Source: Cohnella algarum
GTDB lineage: Bacteria; Bacillota; Bacilli; Paenibacillales; Paenibacillaceae
Assembly: GCF_016937515.1 (NCBI RefSeq)
Contig: NZ_JAFHKM010000002.1
Coordinates: 3,839,001-3,903,000 of the forward strand
Direction: 5' to 3'
Length of the DNA: 64,000 nucleotides
The notes below the pieces were generated by a model, which saw only the letters and a list, made by a program, of their open reading frames with translations, was not told the origin of the DNA and ran no database searches. The position numbers and the translations under genes are program-made. Positions 25,054-34,304 of this stretch are shown piece by piece. Each line of letters starts with the position of its first letter. The stretch's first letter is position 1.

Positions 25054-28000
25054 ATGTGCGAATTCGTTCATTTGCACGTTCACAGCGAATACAGCCTGCT
25101 CGACGGCGCCTCCCGCATCCGGGAGATGGCCGACCGGGCGGCGGAGCTCGGCATGAAGGCGCTGGCGCTTACGGACCACGGGGTTCTGTACGGCGCCATT
25201 CCATTCTACAAGGCGTGCCGGGAGCGCGGCATCAAGCCGATTATCGGCATGGAGGCGTATATAACGGCCGGTTCGCGCCACGAGAAAACGTCGCGCAAGG
25301 AACAGCCGATCTACCATTTGACGCTGCTCGCCAAAAACGGGACGGGCTACCGCAATCTGATGAAGCTGAGCACGATCGGCCATCTGGAAGGCTTTTATTA
25401 CAAGCCCCGCATCGATTTCGAAGCGTTGTCGCGCCATGCGGAGGGACTGGTCTGTCTGAGCGGCTGCCTGAACGGCGAGCTGTCGCAGCACCTGCTGCAC
25501 GACCGCTACGACGAGGCCAAAGCGCTGGCGCTGAAGTACCGGGAGCTGTTCGGGGACGATTATTTTCTCGAGCTTCAGGATCACGGCGTGCTCGAGCAGA
25601 AAAAGACGGCCGCGGGCCTTTTGCGGCTCGCGGAGGAAACGGGCATCCCGCTGGCGGCGACGAACGACTCGCACTATCTTTGCGAGGACGACGCCGAGCT
25701 GCAGGACGTGCTCATCTGCATCGGCACCGGCAAAACGCTCGACGATCCCGACCGGCTGAAATTGGATACGAGCCAGCTGTTTCTGAAAAGCGCGGACGAA
25801 ATGGCGGCGCTGTTCCGCCACGCGCCGGAGGCGATCGCCAATACCGCGCGCATCGCGGAGCGCTGCGAGCTGGAGCTCGACTTCGATCGGCACGTGCTGC
25901 CGAAGTTTCATCCGCTGCCGGAAGGGACGACCTCCGGCGAGTATTTGGCCCGGCTCAGCCGGGAAGGGCTGGCCCGGCGATACGGCTGGGCGGACGGGAG
26001 CCGCGCGGCGCAGCCGGCGAACGATGCCGGCGGCGCGGCGGGGGAGCCGGCCGAAAAGGCGGGACGCGGGAGCATGGCTGCGGCTTCGGAAGGCGAGGGC
26101 GAGGGCGCTCCCGGCACCGGGAAATTCCGGCGCGAGGCCGAGGAGCGGCTCGCTTACGAGCTCGGGGTCATCGGAAGAATGGGATTCGACGATTATTTTT
26201 TGATCGTGTGGGATTTTATCCGGTTCGCCCGCGAGAACGGCATCGTCACCGGCCCCGGCCGGGGGTCGGCCGCCGGAAGCCTCGTCGCCTATTCGCTGTT
26301 CATTACCGACGTCGACCCGCTCAAGCATCACCTGCTGTTCGAACGGTTCCTCAACCCGGAGCGGGTGACGATGCCCGACATCGACATCGACTTCAGCGAC
26401 GAGCGCCGGGACGAGGTGATTCGCTACGTTGCCGGCAAATACGGCAGCGACCGCGTCGCGCAAATCATCACGTTCGGAACGCTCGCCGCGCGCGCCGCCG
26501 TCCGCGACGTCGGCCGCGCGATGAACGTCCCGTACGGCGAGGTCGACAAGGCGGCGAAGCTCATTCCGCCCGCCCCGGGCATGTCGATCGAGCGGGCGAT
26601 GGAGATCAGCCCCGAGTTTCGCGCGCTAAGCGAGGCCGGAGGGCGATCGGCGGAGCTGGTCGCCATGGCCCGCCGCGTGGAAGGGATGCCGCGGCACGCT
26701 TCGACGCACGCCGCCGGCGTCGTCATCTCGACCGAACCGCTGACCGACTACGTTCCGCTGCAGGAAGGGACGGACGGCGTGCCGCTCACGCAATATTCGA
26801 TGGAAAACCTGGAGTCGGTCGGCTTGCTGAAGATGGACTTCCTCGGCCTCCGCACGCTGTCCATCATCGAGCGGACGCTCGGCTGGATCGAGGAGGAGAC
26901 CGGCAGCAAGCTGGACTGGTCCGGCATTTCCGCGGACGACAGGGAAACGTACGAGCTGCTCGGACGAGGCGATACGACCGGCATCTTCCAGCTCGAGTCG
27001 GCCGGCATGCGGCGCGTGCTCCGGGAAATGAAGCCGTCCTCGTTCGAGGACATCGTCTCGGTCATCGCGCTGTACCGGCCGGGACCGATGGAATTCATTC
27101 CGCAGTTCATCGCCTCGAAGCACGGGAAGGCGGCGGTCCATTATCCGCACCCGTCGCTGGAGCCGATTTTAAAAGATACGTACGGCATCATCGTGTACCA
27201 GGAACAGATCATGCAAATCGCGTCGCAAATGGCCGGCTTCACGCTCGGCGAAGCGGATCTGCTCCGGCGCGCCGTCGGCAAAAAGAAGCGCGAAATCCTG
27301 GACGAGCAGCGGCAATTTTTCGTTCGGGGGAGCCTGAGGCAGGGCTTCGGGGAAGAGGAGGCCAACCACGTTTACGATATGATCGTCCGGTTCGCCGATT
27401 ACGGCTTTTGCCGGGCGCACGCCGCCGCGTATGCGGTGCTCGCTTTTCAGACGGCCTACTTGAAGACGCATTATCCGGTGCCTTTCATGGCGTCGATGCT
27501 GACATCGGTGATCGGCAACCAGCGAAAAACGGCGGAGTACGTCGACGAATGCAGGAGGATGGGGATTTCCGTGCTGCCGCCGGACGTCAACGAGAGCGGC
27601 GTGCTGTTTGCGCCGGCTAACTCCTCCGCCGGCCGTGCGATCCGCTTCGGTCTCGCCGCGGTCAAAAACGTCGGCACGCAGGCGATCGAGAGCGTGCTGG
27701 CGGTGCGGCGCGAGGCCCCGTTTGCCGATTTGCTCGATTTTTGCCGAAGGGTCGATCCCCGCACGTGCAACAAGCGGGTCATCGAATCGCTGCTGCTCGC
27801 CGGAGCGCTGGACACGTTCCCCGGCCATCGGGCGCAGAAGTACGCGGCGCTGGACGAAATGGTCGAAGCGGCCGTGCAGTGGCGGAAGGAACGGGATGAA
27901 ATGCAGCTCCAGCTCGTGCTCGACGATCTCGGCGACTCCCCGAACTGGGCCGTCGAGTTGCCGGGGGTGTCGCCGTTCACGCAGGCGCAGACGCTGGAGT

Positions 28001-28794
28001 TCGAGCGCGAGCTGATGGGCTTGTACCTGACGGGCCACCCGCTCGACGAATACGCCGGGTTATGGGATACGCTCCGGCTGGACCGGCTTGTCGATCTCGC
28101 GGAAGCGCCGGACGGCGCGCCGGTGCTTACGGCCGGCATGATCGTTTCCGTCAAGCCGATCGTGACGAAAAACGGCCAGGCGATGGCGTTCCTCGAGCTG
28201 GAGGACCGGATCATGGGCGTCGAGCTGGTCGCGTTCCCGAGCGTTTGGAAGACGGCGTCCTCCTTTGCGGGGAAGGGGGCGCTCGTGCTCGTGAAGGCGA
28301 AGCTCCAGCACGGCGACGAAGACTTCAAGCTGCTCGCCGACGGCATCGTGCCGCTGGCGGCGCCGGATTTGGCCGCGCAGGCGGAGCGTCTGCGCCGCGC
28401 GGGCCCCGGCTTCGGCCGCGAGGCGCCGGCGGGGCGCCAAGCGGCCGCAAAGGCGGCGCCGTCCACCGGAGGCGCCGGGAGGATCGCGGCCCGGCCGGAA
28501 GCGGGCGGCGGGCGCGCGGCTTCCGCCGAGGCGGGGCAAAGGCGCGCTAGCGGACGCCGGGCGGAGGGCCAGCGCGTGTACGTCCGCATCGGCGAGCGTT
28601 GCGAGCGGCCGGAAGTGCTGGCCCGGCTGCAGGAGATGCTGTCCGCGCACCCCGGGCCGCTGCAGACGGTGCTGTTTTACGAGCGCGGGCACCGGACGCT
28701 GGCGCTCAACGACGCATATCGCGTCAAGCCGTCGCCCGAGCTGCTCCGCGAGATCGAGTCGCTGCTGGGAGAAGGCAGCGCGCGGGTCAAATAG
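25054..28794 (+). CDS. dnaE: DNA polymerase III alpha subunit, DnaE
   Basis: About 1246 residues from ATG 25054 (AGAAGGGA upstream); an in-frame ATG at about 25015 would add 13 residues. Order of domains: PHP ([12 protein letters not shown] at the start), the polymerase core with catalytic P-D-I-D-I-D-F near residue 440, tandem helix-hairpin-helix region, and an OB domain. It is the Firmicutes DnaE-type replicase, thought to extend primers on the lagging strand before PolC takes over. It is longer than B. subtilis DnaE (~1115) because of a Gly/Ala/Glu-rich insertion at residues ~312-354 and an Ala/Gly/Arg-rich linker at ~1107-1174. Confidence 0.97.
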   Translation: MCEFVHLHVHSEYSLLDGASRIREMADRAAELGMKALALTDHGVLYGAIPFYKACRERGIKPIIGMEAYITAGSRHEKTSRKEQPIYHLTLLAKNGTGYRNLMKLSTIGHLEGFYYKPRIDFEALSRHAEGLVCLSGCLNGELSQHLLHDRYDEAKALALKYRELFGDDYFLELQDHGVLEQKKTAAGLLRLAEETGIPLAATNDSHYLCEDDAELQDVLICIGTGKTLDDPDRLKLDTSQLFLKSADEMAALFRHAPEAIANTARIAERCELELDFDRHVLPKFHPLPEGTTSGEYLARLSREGLARRYGWADGSRAAQPANDAGGAAGEPAEKAGRGSMAAASEGEGEGAPGTGKFRREAEERLAYELGVIGRMGFDDYFLIVWDFIRFARENGIVTGPGRGSAAGSLVAYSLFITDVDPLKHHLLFERFLNPERVTMPDIDIDFSDERRDEVIRYVAGKYGSDRVAQIITFGTLAARAAVRDVGRAMNVPYGEVDKAAKLIPPAPGMSIERAMEISPEFRALSEAGGRSAELVAMARRVEGMPRHASTHAAGVVISTEPLTDYVPLQEGTDGVPLTQYSMENLESVGLLKMDFLGLRTLSIIERTLGWIEEETGSKLDWSGISADDRETYELLGRGDTTGIFQLESAGMRRVLREMKPSSFEDIVSVIALYRPGPMEFIPQFIASKHGKAAVHYPHPSLEPILKDTYGIIVYQEQIMQIASQMAGFTLGEADLLRRAVGKKKREILDEQRQFFVRGSLRQGFGEEEANHVYDMIVRFADYGFCRAHAAAYAVLAFQTAYLKTHYPVPFMASMLTSVIGNQRKTAEYVDECRRMGISVLPPDVNESGVLFAPANSSAGRAIRFGLAAVKNVGTQAIESVLAVRREAPFADLLDFCRRVDPRTCNKRVIESLLLAGALDTFPGHRAQKYAALDEMVEAAVQWRKERDEMQLQLVLDDLGDSPNWAVELPGVSPFTQAQTLEFERELMGLYLTGHPLDEYAGLWDTLRLDRLVDLAEAPDGAPVLTAGMIVSVKPIVTKNGQAMAFLELEDRIMGVELVAFPSVWKTASSFAGKGALVLVKAKLQHGDEDFKLLADGIVPLAAPDLAAQAERLRRAGPGFGREAPAGRQAAAKAAPSTGGAGRIAARPEAGGGRAASAEAGQRRASGRRAEGQRVYVRIGERCERPEVLARLQEMLSAHPGPLQTVLFYERGHRTLALNDAYRVKPSPELLREIESLLGEGSARVK

Positions 28795-28890
28795 CCATCA
28801 GCCGCTCGGACCTTCGGTTGCTAGTCTCACGACATGTGTGCTATCATTTCTTTATCGTGATAGGCGGCGTCGGCGGCCAAGCTTCCAAAC

Positions 28891-28950
28891 TTGTGTTCGA
28901 GCGTCTAATCTTGCGCCCAAGCGTCTAAATTTGCGTCCAAGCGTCTAAAG
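28891..28950. repeat. Three tandem copies of a 20-bp repeat
   Basis: Units TTGTGTTCGAGCGTCTAATC, TTGCGCCCAAGCGTCTAAAT and TTGCGTCCAAGCGTCTAAAG follow each other without spacers between dnaE and the next small gene. The core AGCGTCTAA is invariant. They could be operator sites for a regulator acting on the downstream gene, or simple slippage products. Confidence 0.8.
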
Positions 28951-28972
28951 TAATTATTTGGGGTACCGCTTC

Positions 28973-29161
28973 ATGTGGACGGTCATCTACATCGCGCCGA
29001 CCGCTAAAATCGCGGAACGGATTCAGAAGCGCCTCACGGAGGAAGGCTTTCTCGTGCAGGTGCGCCCCATCAACCTGACCAAGCCTCAATATGAGATATT
29101 GGTGCCGTCCGGCGAAGTGCAGGAAGTGCAGGAAGTGCTCGGAAGCATTTTGCATATGTAA
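28973..29161 (+). CDS. 62-residue conserved small protein between dnaE and accD
   Basis: From ATG 28973 with a GGGG stretch upstream; TTG 28958 is an alternative. The sequence W-T-V-I-Y-I-A-P-T-A-K-I-A-E-R-I-Q-K-R-L then E-E-G-F-L-V-Q-V-R-P and E-I-L-V-P-S-G-E-V-Q-E-V suggests a compact beta-alpha-beta fold resembling the signal-transducing or DUF2007-like small domains. There is no signal peptide or membrane segment. I do not assign a function. It sits where other spore formers have short genes or malic enzyme between dnaE and accD. Confidence 0.72.
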   Translation: MWTVIYIAPTAKIAERIQKRLTEEGFLVQVRPINLTKPQYEILVPSGEVQEVQEVLGSILHM

Positions 29162-29396
29162 CCGATTGGAATCGACTGTTTTCCGGTCTCATTTTTCATA
29201 GTTTAGTTGAATGCGCGGCAGACGCCCCGGAAGCCGTCATGCGGCTTGCGGCATGACAGGCGCGAACGGAAACTCATGCGGCTGCACGCCCGCACTTCGG
29301 CGGACCGAAATGCGAACGTCTCGCCTGCTCGACGCGGGACATAGGCCGATCGTACGGCCGGAGAAGCCCGTCATCTTTGCCATGTGAGGTGTCGCT
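29162..29396. other. 235-bp leader region before accD with a hairpin
   Basis: Non-coding. GTCATGC (29236-29242) and GCATGAC (29251-29257) form a seven-base-pair stem with an eight-base loop. No T run follows. The region probably holds the acc promoter and a long leader. Confidence 0.5.
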
Positions 29397-30292
29397 GTGT
29401 TCAAGGATTTATTTCAGAAGAGAAAATACGCCGTCGTCCCGTCGGCTGCAGGGACAAGTCCCGACCAGGAGGAAGAACGCCCGAAGCGGGAAATTCCCGA
29501 AGGGCTGATGAACCGCTGTCCTCAATGCGGCACGATTCAGTTTACGAAAGAACTGGAAAAGAACTTTAAAGTATGCTCCACCTGCGGACACCATTTTCGA
29601 TTGAGCGCCTCGGAACGCGTCGCGATGACGCTTGACGAAGGGCGTCTTTTTGAGATTGACGCCGATCTGATCGCCGAGGATCCGCTCGAGTTCCCGGGCT
29701 ATAAGGAGAAGCTGGAGCTGCAAAAGCAGAAATCCGGCCTGAACGACGCGATCGTGACGGGCGAAGGCACGATCGGGGGCTTCCCCGTCGTCATCGGCGT
29801 CATGAGCTTCGACTTTTTTACCGGCAGCATGGGCTCCGTCGTCGGCGAAAAGACGACGCGAGCGATCGAGCTCGCCATGGAAAAGAAGCTCCCGCTGCTG
29901 CTGTTCTCCACCTCCGGGGGGCGCGGATGCAGGAAGGGATTTTAAGCTTGATGCAAATGGCCAAAACGAGCGCCGCGCTGGCGAAGTTCCAGCAAGACGG
30001 CGGCTTGTTCATTTCCGTCTTCACCGATCCGACGCTGGGCGGCGTTTCCGCCAGCTTCGCAAGCCTTGGCGATTACATTATCGCCGAGCCGGGAGCGATC
30101 GTCGGCTTTGCGGGCCGCATCGTCATCGAGCAGACGATCCGCCAGAAGCTGCCGGACAATTTCCAGACGGCCGAATTCAACCTGAAGCACGGCCAATTGG
30201 ACAAAGTGGTGCACCGCAAGGACATGAAGGCGTTCTTGACCAAACTGCTTGACATGCATTCGGGGAAAGGAGAACGCGCCGATGTCAACTGA
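29397..30292 (+). CDS. accD: Acetyl-CoA carboxylase carboxyltransferase beta subunit (frameshifted in this sequence)
   Basis: GTG 29397 has GAGGTG 6-7 bp upstream. A zinc ribbon is complete (C41-x2-C44-x15-C60-x2-C63). The carboxyltransferase domain reads normally to S-T-S-G-G near residue 176, then the frame is lost; the next frame back starts [11 protein letters not shown], exactly the expected continuation of the G-G-A-R-M-Q-E-G signature. One additional G in GGGGGG (29916-29921) restores A-R-M-Q-E-G and a 298-residue AccD. The gene is essential in bacteria, so this is most likely a read error. It overlaps accA by 11 bp. Confidence 0.95.
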
Positions 30293-31247
30293 GCTGCCGT
30301 TCGAACAGCCGCTGGACGAGCTTCGCAAGAAAATCGAGCATCTGCGGCGTGTCGGCCTCGATCAAAATATCGATTTTTCGGAAGAGCTGAACCGGCTGGA
30401 GGAGCGCTACAAGAAGCTGGAGGAAGAAATCTACAGCCAATTGACCGGCGCGCAAATCATGCATCTGGCCCGGCTGCATCAGCGCCCGACTTCCCTTGAT
30501 TATATCAATCTGATTTTTACCGACTTTATCGAGCTTCACGGCGACCGCCTGTTCGCGGACGATTTGGCGATCGTCGGCGGACTTGCCAAGCTGAACGGCG
30601 TTCCGGTCACGGTCGTCGGCCATCAGCGGGGGAAGGACACGAAGGACAACATTCAGCGGTTTTTCGGCAGTCCGCACCCGGAAGGGTTCCGCAAGGCGCT
30701 CCGGTTCATGCAGCAAGCGAACAAATTCGGACGCCCGATCATTACGTTCATCGATACGAAGGGCGCTTATCCCGGCGACACCGCCGAGATGCGCGGCCAA
30801 TCCGAAGCCATCGCCCGCAACCTGAAGGAAATGGCGCTTTTCGGCGTGCCGATTATTTGCGTCGTCATCGGCGAAGGCGGAAGCGGCGGGGCGCTCGCTC
30901 TCGGCGTCGGCAACCGCGTCCTCATGCTCGAGAACGCGATTTATTCCGTCATTTCGCCCAACGGCGCGGCTTCGATTTTGTGGAAGGACGCGTCCAAGGC
31001 GGAGCAAGCCGCGGAAGCGATGAAGATCACGGCCAAGGATCTGAAGCAGTTCGGCATCATCGACGAGATCGTGCCCGAGCCGAAAGGCGGAGCGCACCGC
31101 GACCCCGCGGCCTCGGCCGAAGCGGTCAAGACGGCGCTGTGGGCGCAGCTTGAGGAGCTTTCGCGGATGACGGCCGAGCAGCTGATCGAGGATCGCTACG
31201 CCAAGTTTCGCAGCATCGGCCGATTCGCCTCCCTGGAGCCTGTTTGA
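30282..31247 (+). CDS. accA: Acetyl-CoA carboxylase carboxyltransferase alpha subunit
   Basis: 321 residues from ATG 30282 (AAAGGAGA 8 bp upstream), overlapping the accD stop by 11 bp, the normal coupling for an alpha2-beta2 complex. It has the N-terminal helical region and the crotonase-fold carboxyltransferase domain ([34 protein letters not shown]). With AccD it transfers carboxyl from biotin-AccB to acetyl-CoA, giving malonyl-CoA. That product is also the ligand of FapR, for which an operator is present ahead of fabH. Confidence 0.97.
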   Translation: MSTELPFEQPLDELRKKIEHLRRVGLDQNIDFSEELNRLEERYKKLEEEIYSQLTGAQIMHLARLHQRPTSLDYINLIFTDFIELHGDRLFADDLAIVGGLAKLNGVPVTVVGHQRGKDTKDNIQRFFGSPHPEGFRKALRFMQQANKFGRPIITFIDTKGAYPGDTAEMRGQSEAIARNLKEMALFGVPIICVVIGEGGSGGALALGVGNRVLMLENAIYSVISPNGAASILWKDASKAEQAAEAMKITAKDLKQFGIIDEIVPEPKGGAHRDPAASAEAVKTALWAQLEELSRMTAEQLIEDRYAKFRSIGRFASLEPV

Positions 31248-31311
31248 CCGCAGGCGCAGAGAAGCGGGGCCGTTTGACTTTGATGTTTAAACGACGGAGG
31301 AAGAGAAAACC

Positions 31312-33066
31312 ATGCGCAAAACAAAAATCGTCTGTACGATCGGTCCGGCAAGCGAATCGCTGGAAAACACAAAAAAGCTTATCCAAGCCGGCATGAACGT
31401 AGCCCGTCTCAACTTTTCGCACGGGGATTACGAAGAACACGGCAAGCGGATTTTGAACATCCGGCAAGCTTGCAAGGAGCTCGGCAAGACGGTCGCGATT
31501 TTGCTCGACACGAAAGGTCCCGAAATTCGCCTCGGCAAGCTGAAGGAAGAGCCGATCGAGCTCGTTCAGGGCGAGACGATCACGCTGACGACGGAAGAAA
31601 TTTTGGGCGATAAAGAGCGTATCCCGGTTACGTACAAGGACTTGCCGCAAGACGTCAGCGTCGGTTCGACGATCCTGATCGACGACGGCCTGATCGGGCT
31701 CAGCGTCCTGGACGTGCAGGGGACGGAAATCAAGTGCGAGATCGTGAACAGCGGACAAATCAAGAGCAAAAAGGGCGTCAACGTGCCCGGCGTCGCCATC
31801 TCGATGCCCGGCATCACCGAAAAGGACGCGAACGACATCCGTTTCGGCATCGAGCAGGGCGTCGATTTCATCGCGGCTTCGTTCGTTCGCCGGGCGAGCG
31901 ACGTGCTGGAAATCCGCGAAATTTTGGAGCGCCACGATGCGCGCCACATCCAGATCATTTCGAAAATCGAGAATCAGCAGGGCGTGGACAACCTCGACGA
32001 AATTTTAGAGGTTTCGGACGGGCTCATGGTCGCCCGCGGCGACCTCGGCGTCGAAATTCCGGCCGAAGAAGTTCCCCTCGTGCAAAAATTGATGATCGAA
32101 AAGTGCAACCAGGCCGGCAAGCCGGTCATTACCGCTACCCAAATGCTCGATTCCATGCAGCGCAACCCGCGCCCGACGCGGGCAGAAGCGTCCGACGTCG
32201 CGAACGCGATTCTGGACGGAACCGATGCGATCATGCTGTCCGGCGAAACGGCCGCGGGCAAATATCCGTTCGAATCCGTCGCGACGATGTCCCGCATCGC
32301 CGAGCGCACGGAAGCGGCTTTGCATTACCGCGAAATTTTCCAAAAGCAGGCGAAAGCGCAGCAGACGACCGTTACCGAGGCGATCAGCCAGGCGGTAGCG
32401 AACTCCGCGCTCGATCTCGACGCGAAAGCGATCGTTACGTCGACGGAGAGCGGCTATACGGCCCGCATGGTATCCAAATACCGCCCGAAATCGCCGATCA
32501 TCGCCGTTACGCCGCAGGAGCAGGTGCTTCGCCGCCTGCAGCTCGTATGGGGCGTCGTGCCGGTGCAGGGAACGATGGCCGACACGACCGACGGCATGTT
32601 TGAAATCGCCGTGGAAGGCGCCCTGCAATCGGGCATCGTCCGCGTCGGGGATACGATTATCATTACCGCGGGCGTTCCGGTCGGCCGTTCCGGCACGACG
32701 AACCTGATCAAAATTCACCACATCGGCGAATTGATCACGCAAGGGCAAGGAATCGGCTCCCAAAGCGCGACCGGCAAAGTCGTGACCGCGCGCACGCCGG
32801 ACGAAGCCGTGGCGAAAATGACCGAAGGCGCCGTTCTGGTCGCTCCGTCGACGGACAAGGAATATATGCCGGCATTCCAGAAGGCCGCCGCCGTCGTTAC
32901 GGAGAGCGGAGGCATTACGTGCCATGCGGCCGTCGTCGGCCTCAACCTCGGCATCCCGGTCATCGTCGGCGTCGCCGACGCCCTGGAAAAGCTGTCCGAC
33001 GGCATGGAAATTACGCTGTACGCCGAAAAAGGCGTCATCTATTCCGGCCAGGCGAAAGTGCTGTAA
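31312..33066 (+). CDS. pyk: Pyruvate kinase with C-terminal phosphohistidine-type domain
   Basis: 584 residues from ATG 31312. The TIM-barrel core shows [28 protein letters not shown] and the catalytic [11 protein letters not shown]. After the allosteric domain comes the extra C-terminal module found in Bacillus-type enzymes, ending [11 protein letters not shown] (His538), like the phosphohistidine domain of PEP synthase. It makes pyruvate and ATP from phosphoenolpyruvate and ADP. pfkA, which separates accA and pyk in B. subtilis, is absent here. Confidence 0.97.
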   Translation: MRKTKIVCTIGPASESLENTKKLIQAGMNVARLNFSHGDYEEHGKRILNIRQACKELGKTVAILLDTKGPEIRLGKLKEEPIELVQGETITLTTEEILGDKERIPVTYKDLPQDVSVGSTILIDDGLIGLSVLDVQGTEIKCEIVNSGQIKSKKGVNVPGVAISMPGITEKDANDIRFGIEQGVDFIAASFVRRASDVLEIREILERHDARHIQIISKIENQQGVDNLDEILEVSDGLMVARGDLGVEIPAEEVPLVQKLMIEKCNQAGKPVITATQMLDSMQRNPRPTRAEASDVANAILDGTDAIMLSGETAAGKYPFESVATMSRIAERTEAALHYREIFQKQAKAQQTTVTEAISQAVANSALDLDAKAIVTSTESGYTARMVSKYRPKSPIIAVTPQEQVLRRLQLVWGVVPVQGTMADTTDGMFEIAVEGALQSGIVRVGDTIIITAGVPVGRSGTTNLIKIHHIGELITQGQGIGSQSATGKVVTARTPDEAVAKMTEGAVLVAPSTDKEYMPAFQKAAAVVTESGGITCHAAVVGLNLGIPVIVGVADALEKLSDGMEITLYAEKGVIYSGQAKVL

Positions 33067-33090
33067 CTTTACAAATACGGGCAAAGACCG

Positions 33091-33120
33091 GGAGCGACGG
33101 CCATTACAGCCGTCGCTTCC
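33091..33120 (+). promoter_or_regulatory. Strong hairpin between pyk and the thioesterase gene
   Basis: GGAGCGACGGC pairs with GCCGTCGCTTCC (one bulge) across a seven-base loop, just upstream of the next ribosome site. No T run follows, so it is more likely an mRNA processing or stability element than a terminator. Confidence 0.45.
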
Positions 33121-33148
33121 GGCATATCGAAAGGTGGTTTCGCAAGCT

Positions 33149-33652
33149 TTGGGCGATTGGTTTCTTCACGCGCTTCGCGTCCGGTACCAAGAGACCGACC
33201 GGATGAAGGTGGTTTATCATACGAATTACGTCACCTGGTTTGAAATCGGAAGGACGGAATGGATTCGCCAGGCGGGAATCGCATACCGCGATATCGAGGA
33301 AAAAGGGCTGCTTCTGCCGGTCGTGCGCCTGGAAGCGAACTTTCATCAACCCGCAAGCTACGACGATCGGGTCACCGTCTGCACGAGGGTGACGGAGATG
33401 ACCAAAGTTCGCCTGCGTTTCGAATATCGCATCATGCTTGGCGATTTGACGCAAAACGGGCAAATCCGCCATGCGGACCCTGCGCCCGAAGGCAAGCTTC
33501 TGGCAAGCGGAGGCACGCTGCACGGCTGGGTGAACGGGGACTGGAAGCCGGCCCGGCTGGACAGGGAGGCGCCGGAGGTATATGCGACCCTCGTCGAACT
33601 TGCAAAAAAAACCGGCGCGAACGGCGAAACGGATTCGGCCTCTTCTACGTAG
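33149..33652 (+). CDS. Acyl-CoA thioesterase, YbgC/FadM (4-hydroxybenzoyl-CoA thioesterase) type
   Basis: 167 residues from TTG 33149 (AAAGGTGG about 11 bp upstream); GTG 33134 is a poorer option. It is a single hotdog domain with the family start R-V-R-Y-Q-E-T-D-R-M-K-V-V-Y-H-T-N-Y-V-T-W-F-E-I-G-R, where the usual catalytic Asp of Y-x-x-T-D is conserved. It hydrolyses acyl-CoA or acyl-ACP thioesters in the cytoplasm; chain-length preference is unknown. The C-terminus is longer than in short YbgC proteins. Confidence 0.88.
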   Translation: MGDWFLHALRVRYQETDRMKVVYHTNYVTWFEIGRTEWIRQAGIAYRDIEEKGLLLPVVRLEANFHQPASYDDRVTVCTRVTEMTKVRLRFEYRIMLGDLTQNGQIRHADPAPEGKLLASGGTLHGWVNGDWKPARLDREAPEVYATLVELAKKTGANGETDSASST

Positions 33653-33694
33653 CTCATAGAAGGCTTCGGCACGTTTCCAAGGGGAGGGATGATC

Positions 33695-34096
33695 ATGAGA
33701 AAAAAATACGGCTTATGGCTTGTCTTGGCCGTCGCGGCGGAAATTGCGGGCATCGTCGTTGTCGCCGATTGGATCGGAGCGGGCTCGACATTCGGTTTGC
33801 TGCTGCTCGGCGTCGTTGCCGGCGCGCTGCTCGCGCAGACGGAAGGCCGCAAAGCCTGGATGGAAGCGCAGCGGCAATTCCAATCCGGCGGTGCGCCCGG
33901 ACATGCGATGCTGAACGGCCTTTGCATACTGGCGGGCGGCTTGCTGCTGATCATCCCCGGTTTTTTGTCCGATATCGTCGGGCTGACGCTGCTGCTTCCG
34001 TTTACCCGCCCGCTTTACAAAGGCTGGCTATACCATTGGCTCGAGCGCAAATTCCGCTCGGGCTCGTTTCGCATCTACGGCGGCCCGATGCGGTAA
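33695..34096 (+). CDS. fxsA: FxsA family membrane protein
   Basis: 133 residues from ATG 33695 (AAGGGGAGGG, 6 bp spacing; ATG 33689 abuts that site). It has three to four hydrophobic segments: W-L-V-L-A-V-A-A-E-I-A-G-I-V-V, a second at F-G-L-L-L-L-G-V-V-A-G-A-L-L, and a third with I-P-G-F-L-S-D-I-V-G-L, the most recognisable FxsA motif. E. coli FxsA reduces exclusion of phage T7 in F-carrying cells; the Firmicutes role is unknown. It is 42 bp after the thioesterase gene and probably co-transcribed. Confidence 0.9.
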   Translation: MRKKYGLWLVLAVAAEIAGIVVVADWIGAGSTFGLLLLGVVAGALLAQTEGRKAWMEAQRQFQSGGAPGHAMLNGLCILAGGLLLIIPGFLSDIVGLTLLLPFTRPLYKGWLYHWLERKFRSGSFRIYGGPMR

Positions 34097-34199
34097 TGCC
34101 GCCTTTCGGATCATTTGCCGTTCGCAATGAACCGGCCGGAAATCGCGAAAGTCGCCGGCCCAACGGCAGGTCGCCGCAAGGATCGTTTCCCGAAGTCAT

Positions 34200-34253
34200 T
34201 TTACGCAGCGTTAACAATCCCATAACGTTATGTTTACATTTTTCCGACATAAT
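34200..34253 (+). promoter_or_regulatory. Pho box and minus-10 ahead of ppk
   Basis: Hexamers TTTACG (34200), TTAACA (34211), ATAACG (34222) and TTTACA (34233) recur at exact 11-bp steps, the PhoP-binding pattern known from B. subtilis (TT(A/T/C)ACA repeats with 5-bp gaps). CATAAT at 34248-34253 follows after 9 bp as minus-10, with no minus-35 box, as expected of a PhoP-activated promoter. Confidence 0.85.
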
Positions 34254-34304
34254 GATAGAAGAAAGTGGGTTCGCATGCCTAAGCGCAGCATAGGGGGACT
34301 TGTG

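Noticed and set aside
25056..27620. 854-codon plus-strand frame inside dnaE
   Set aside because: Low-complexity Arg/Gly/Ala product in a different frame from the clearly conserved dnaE.
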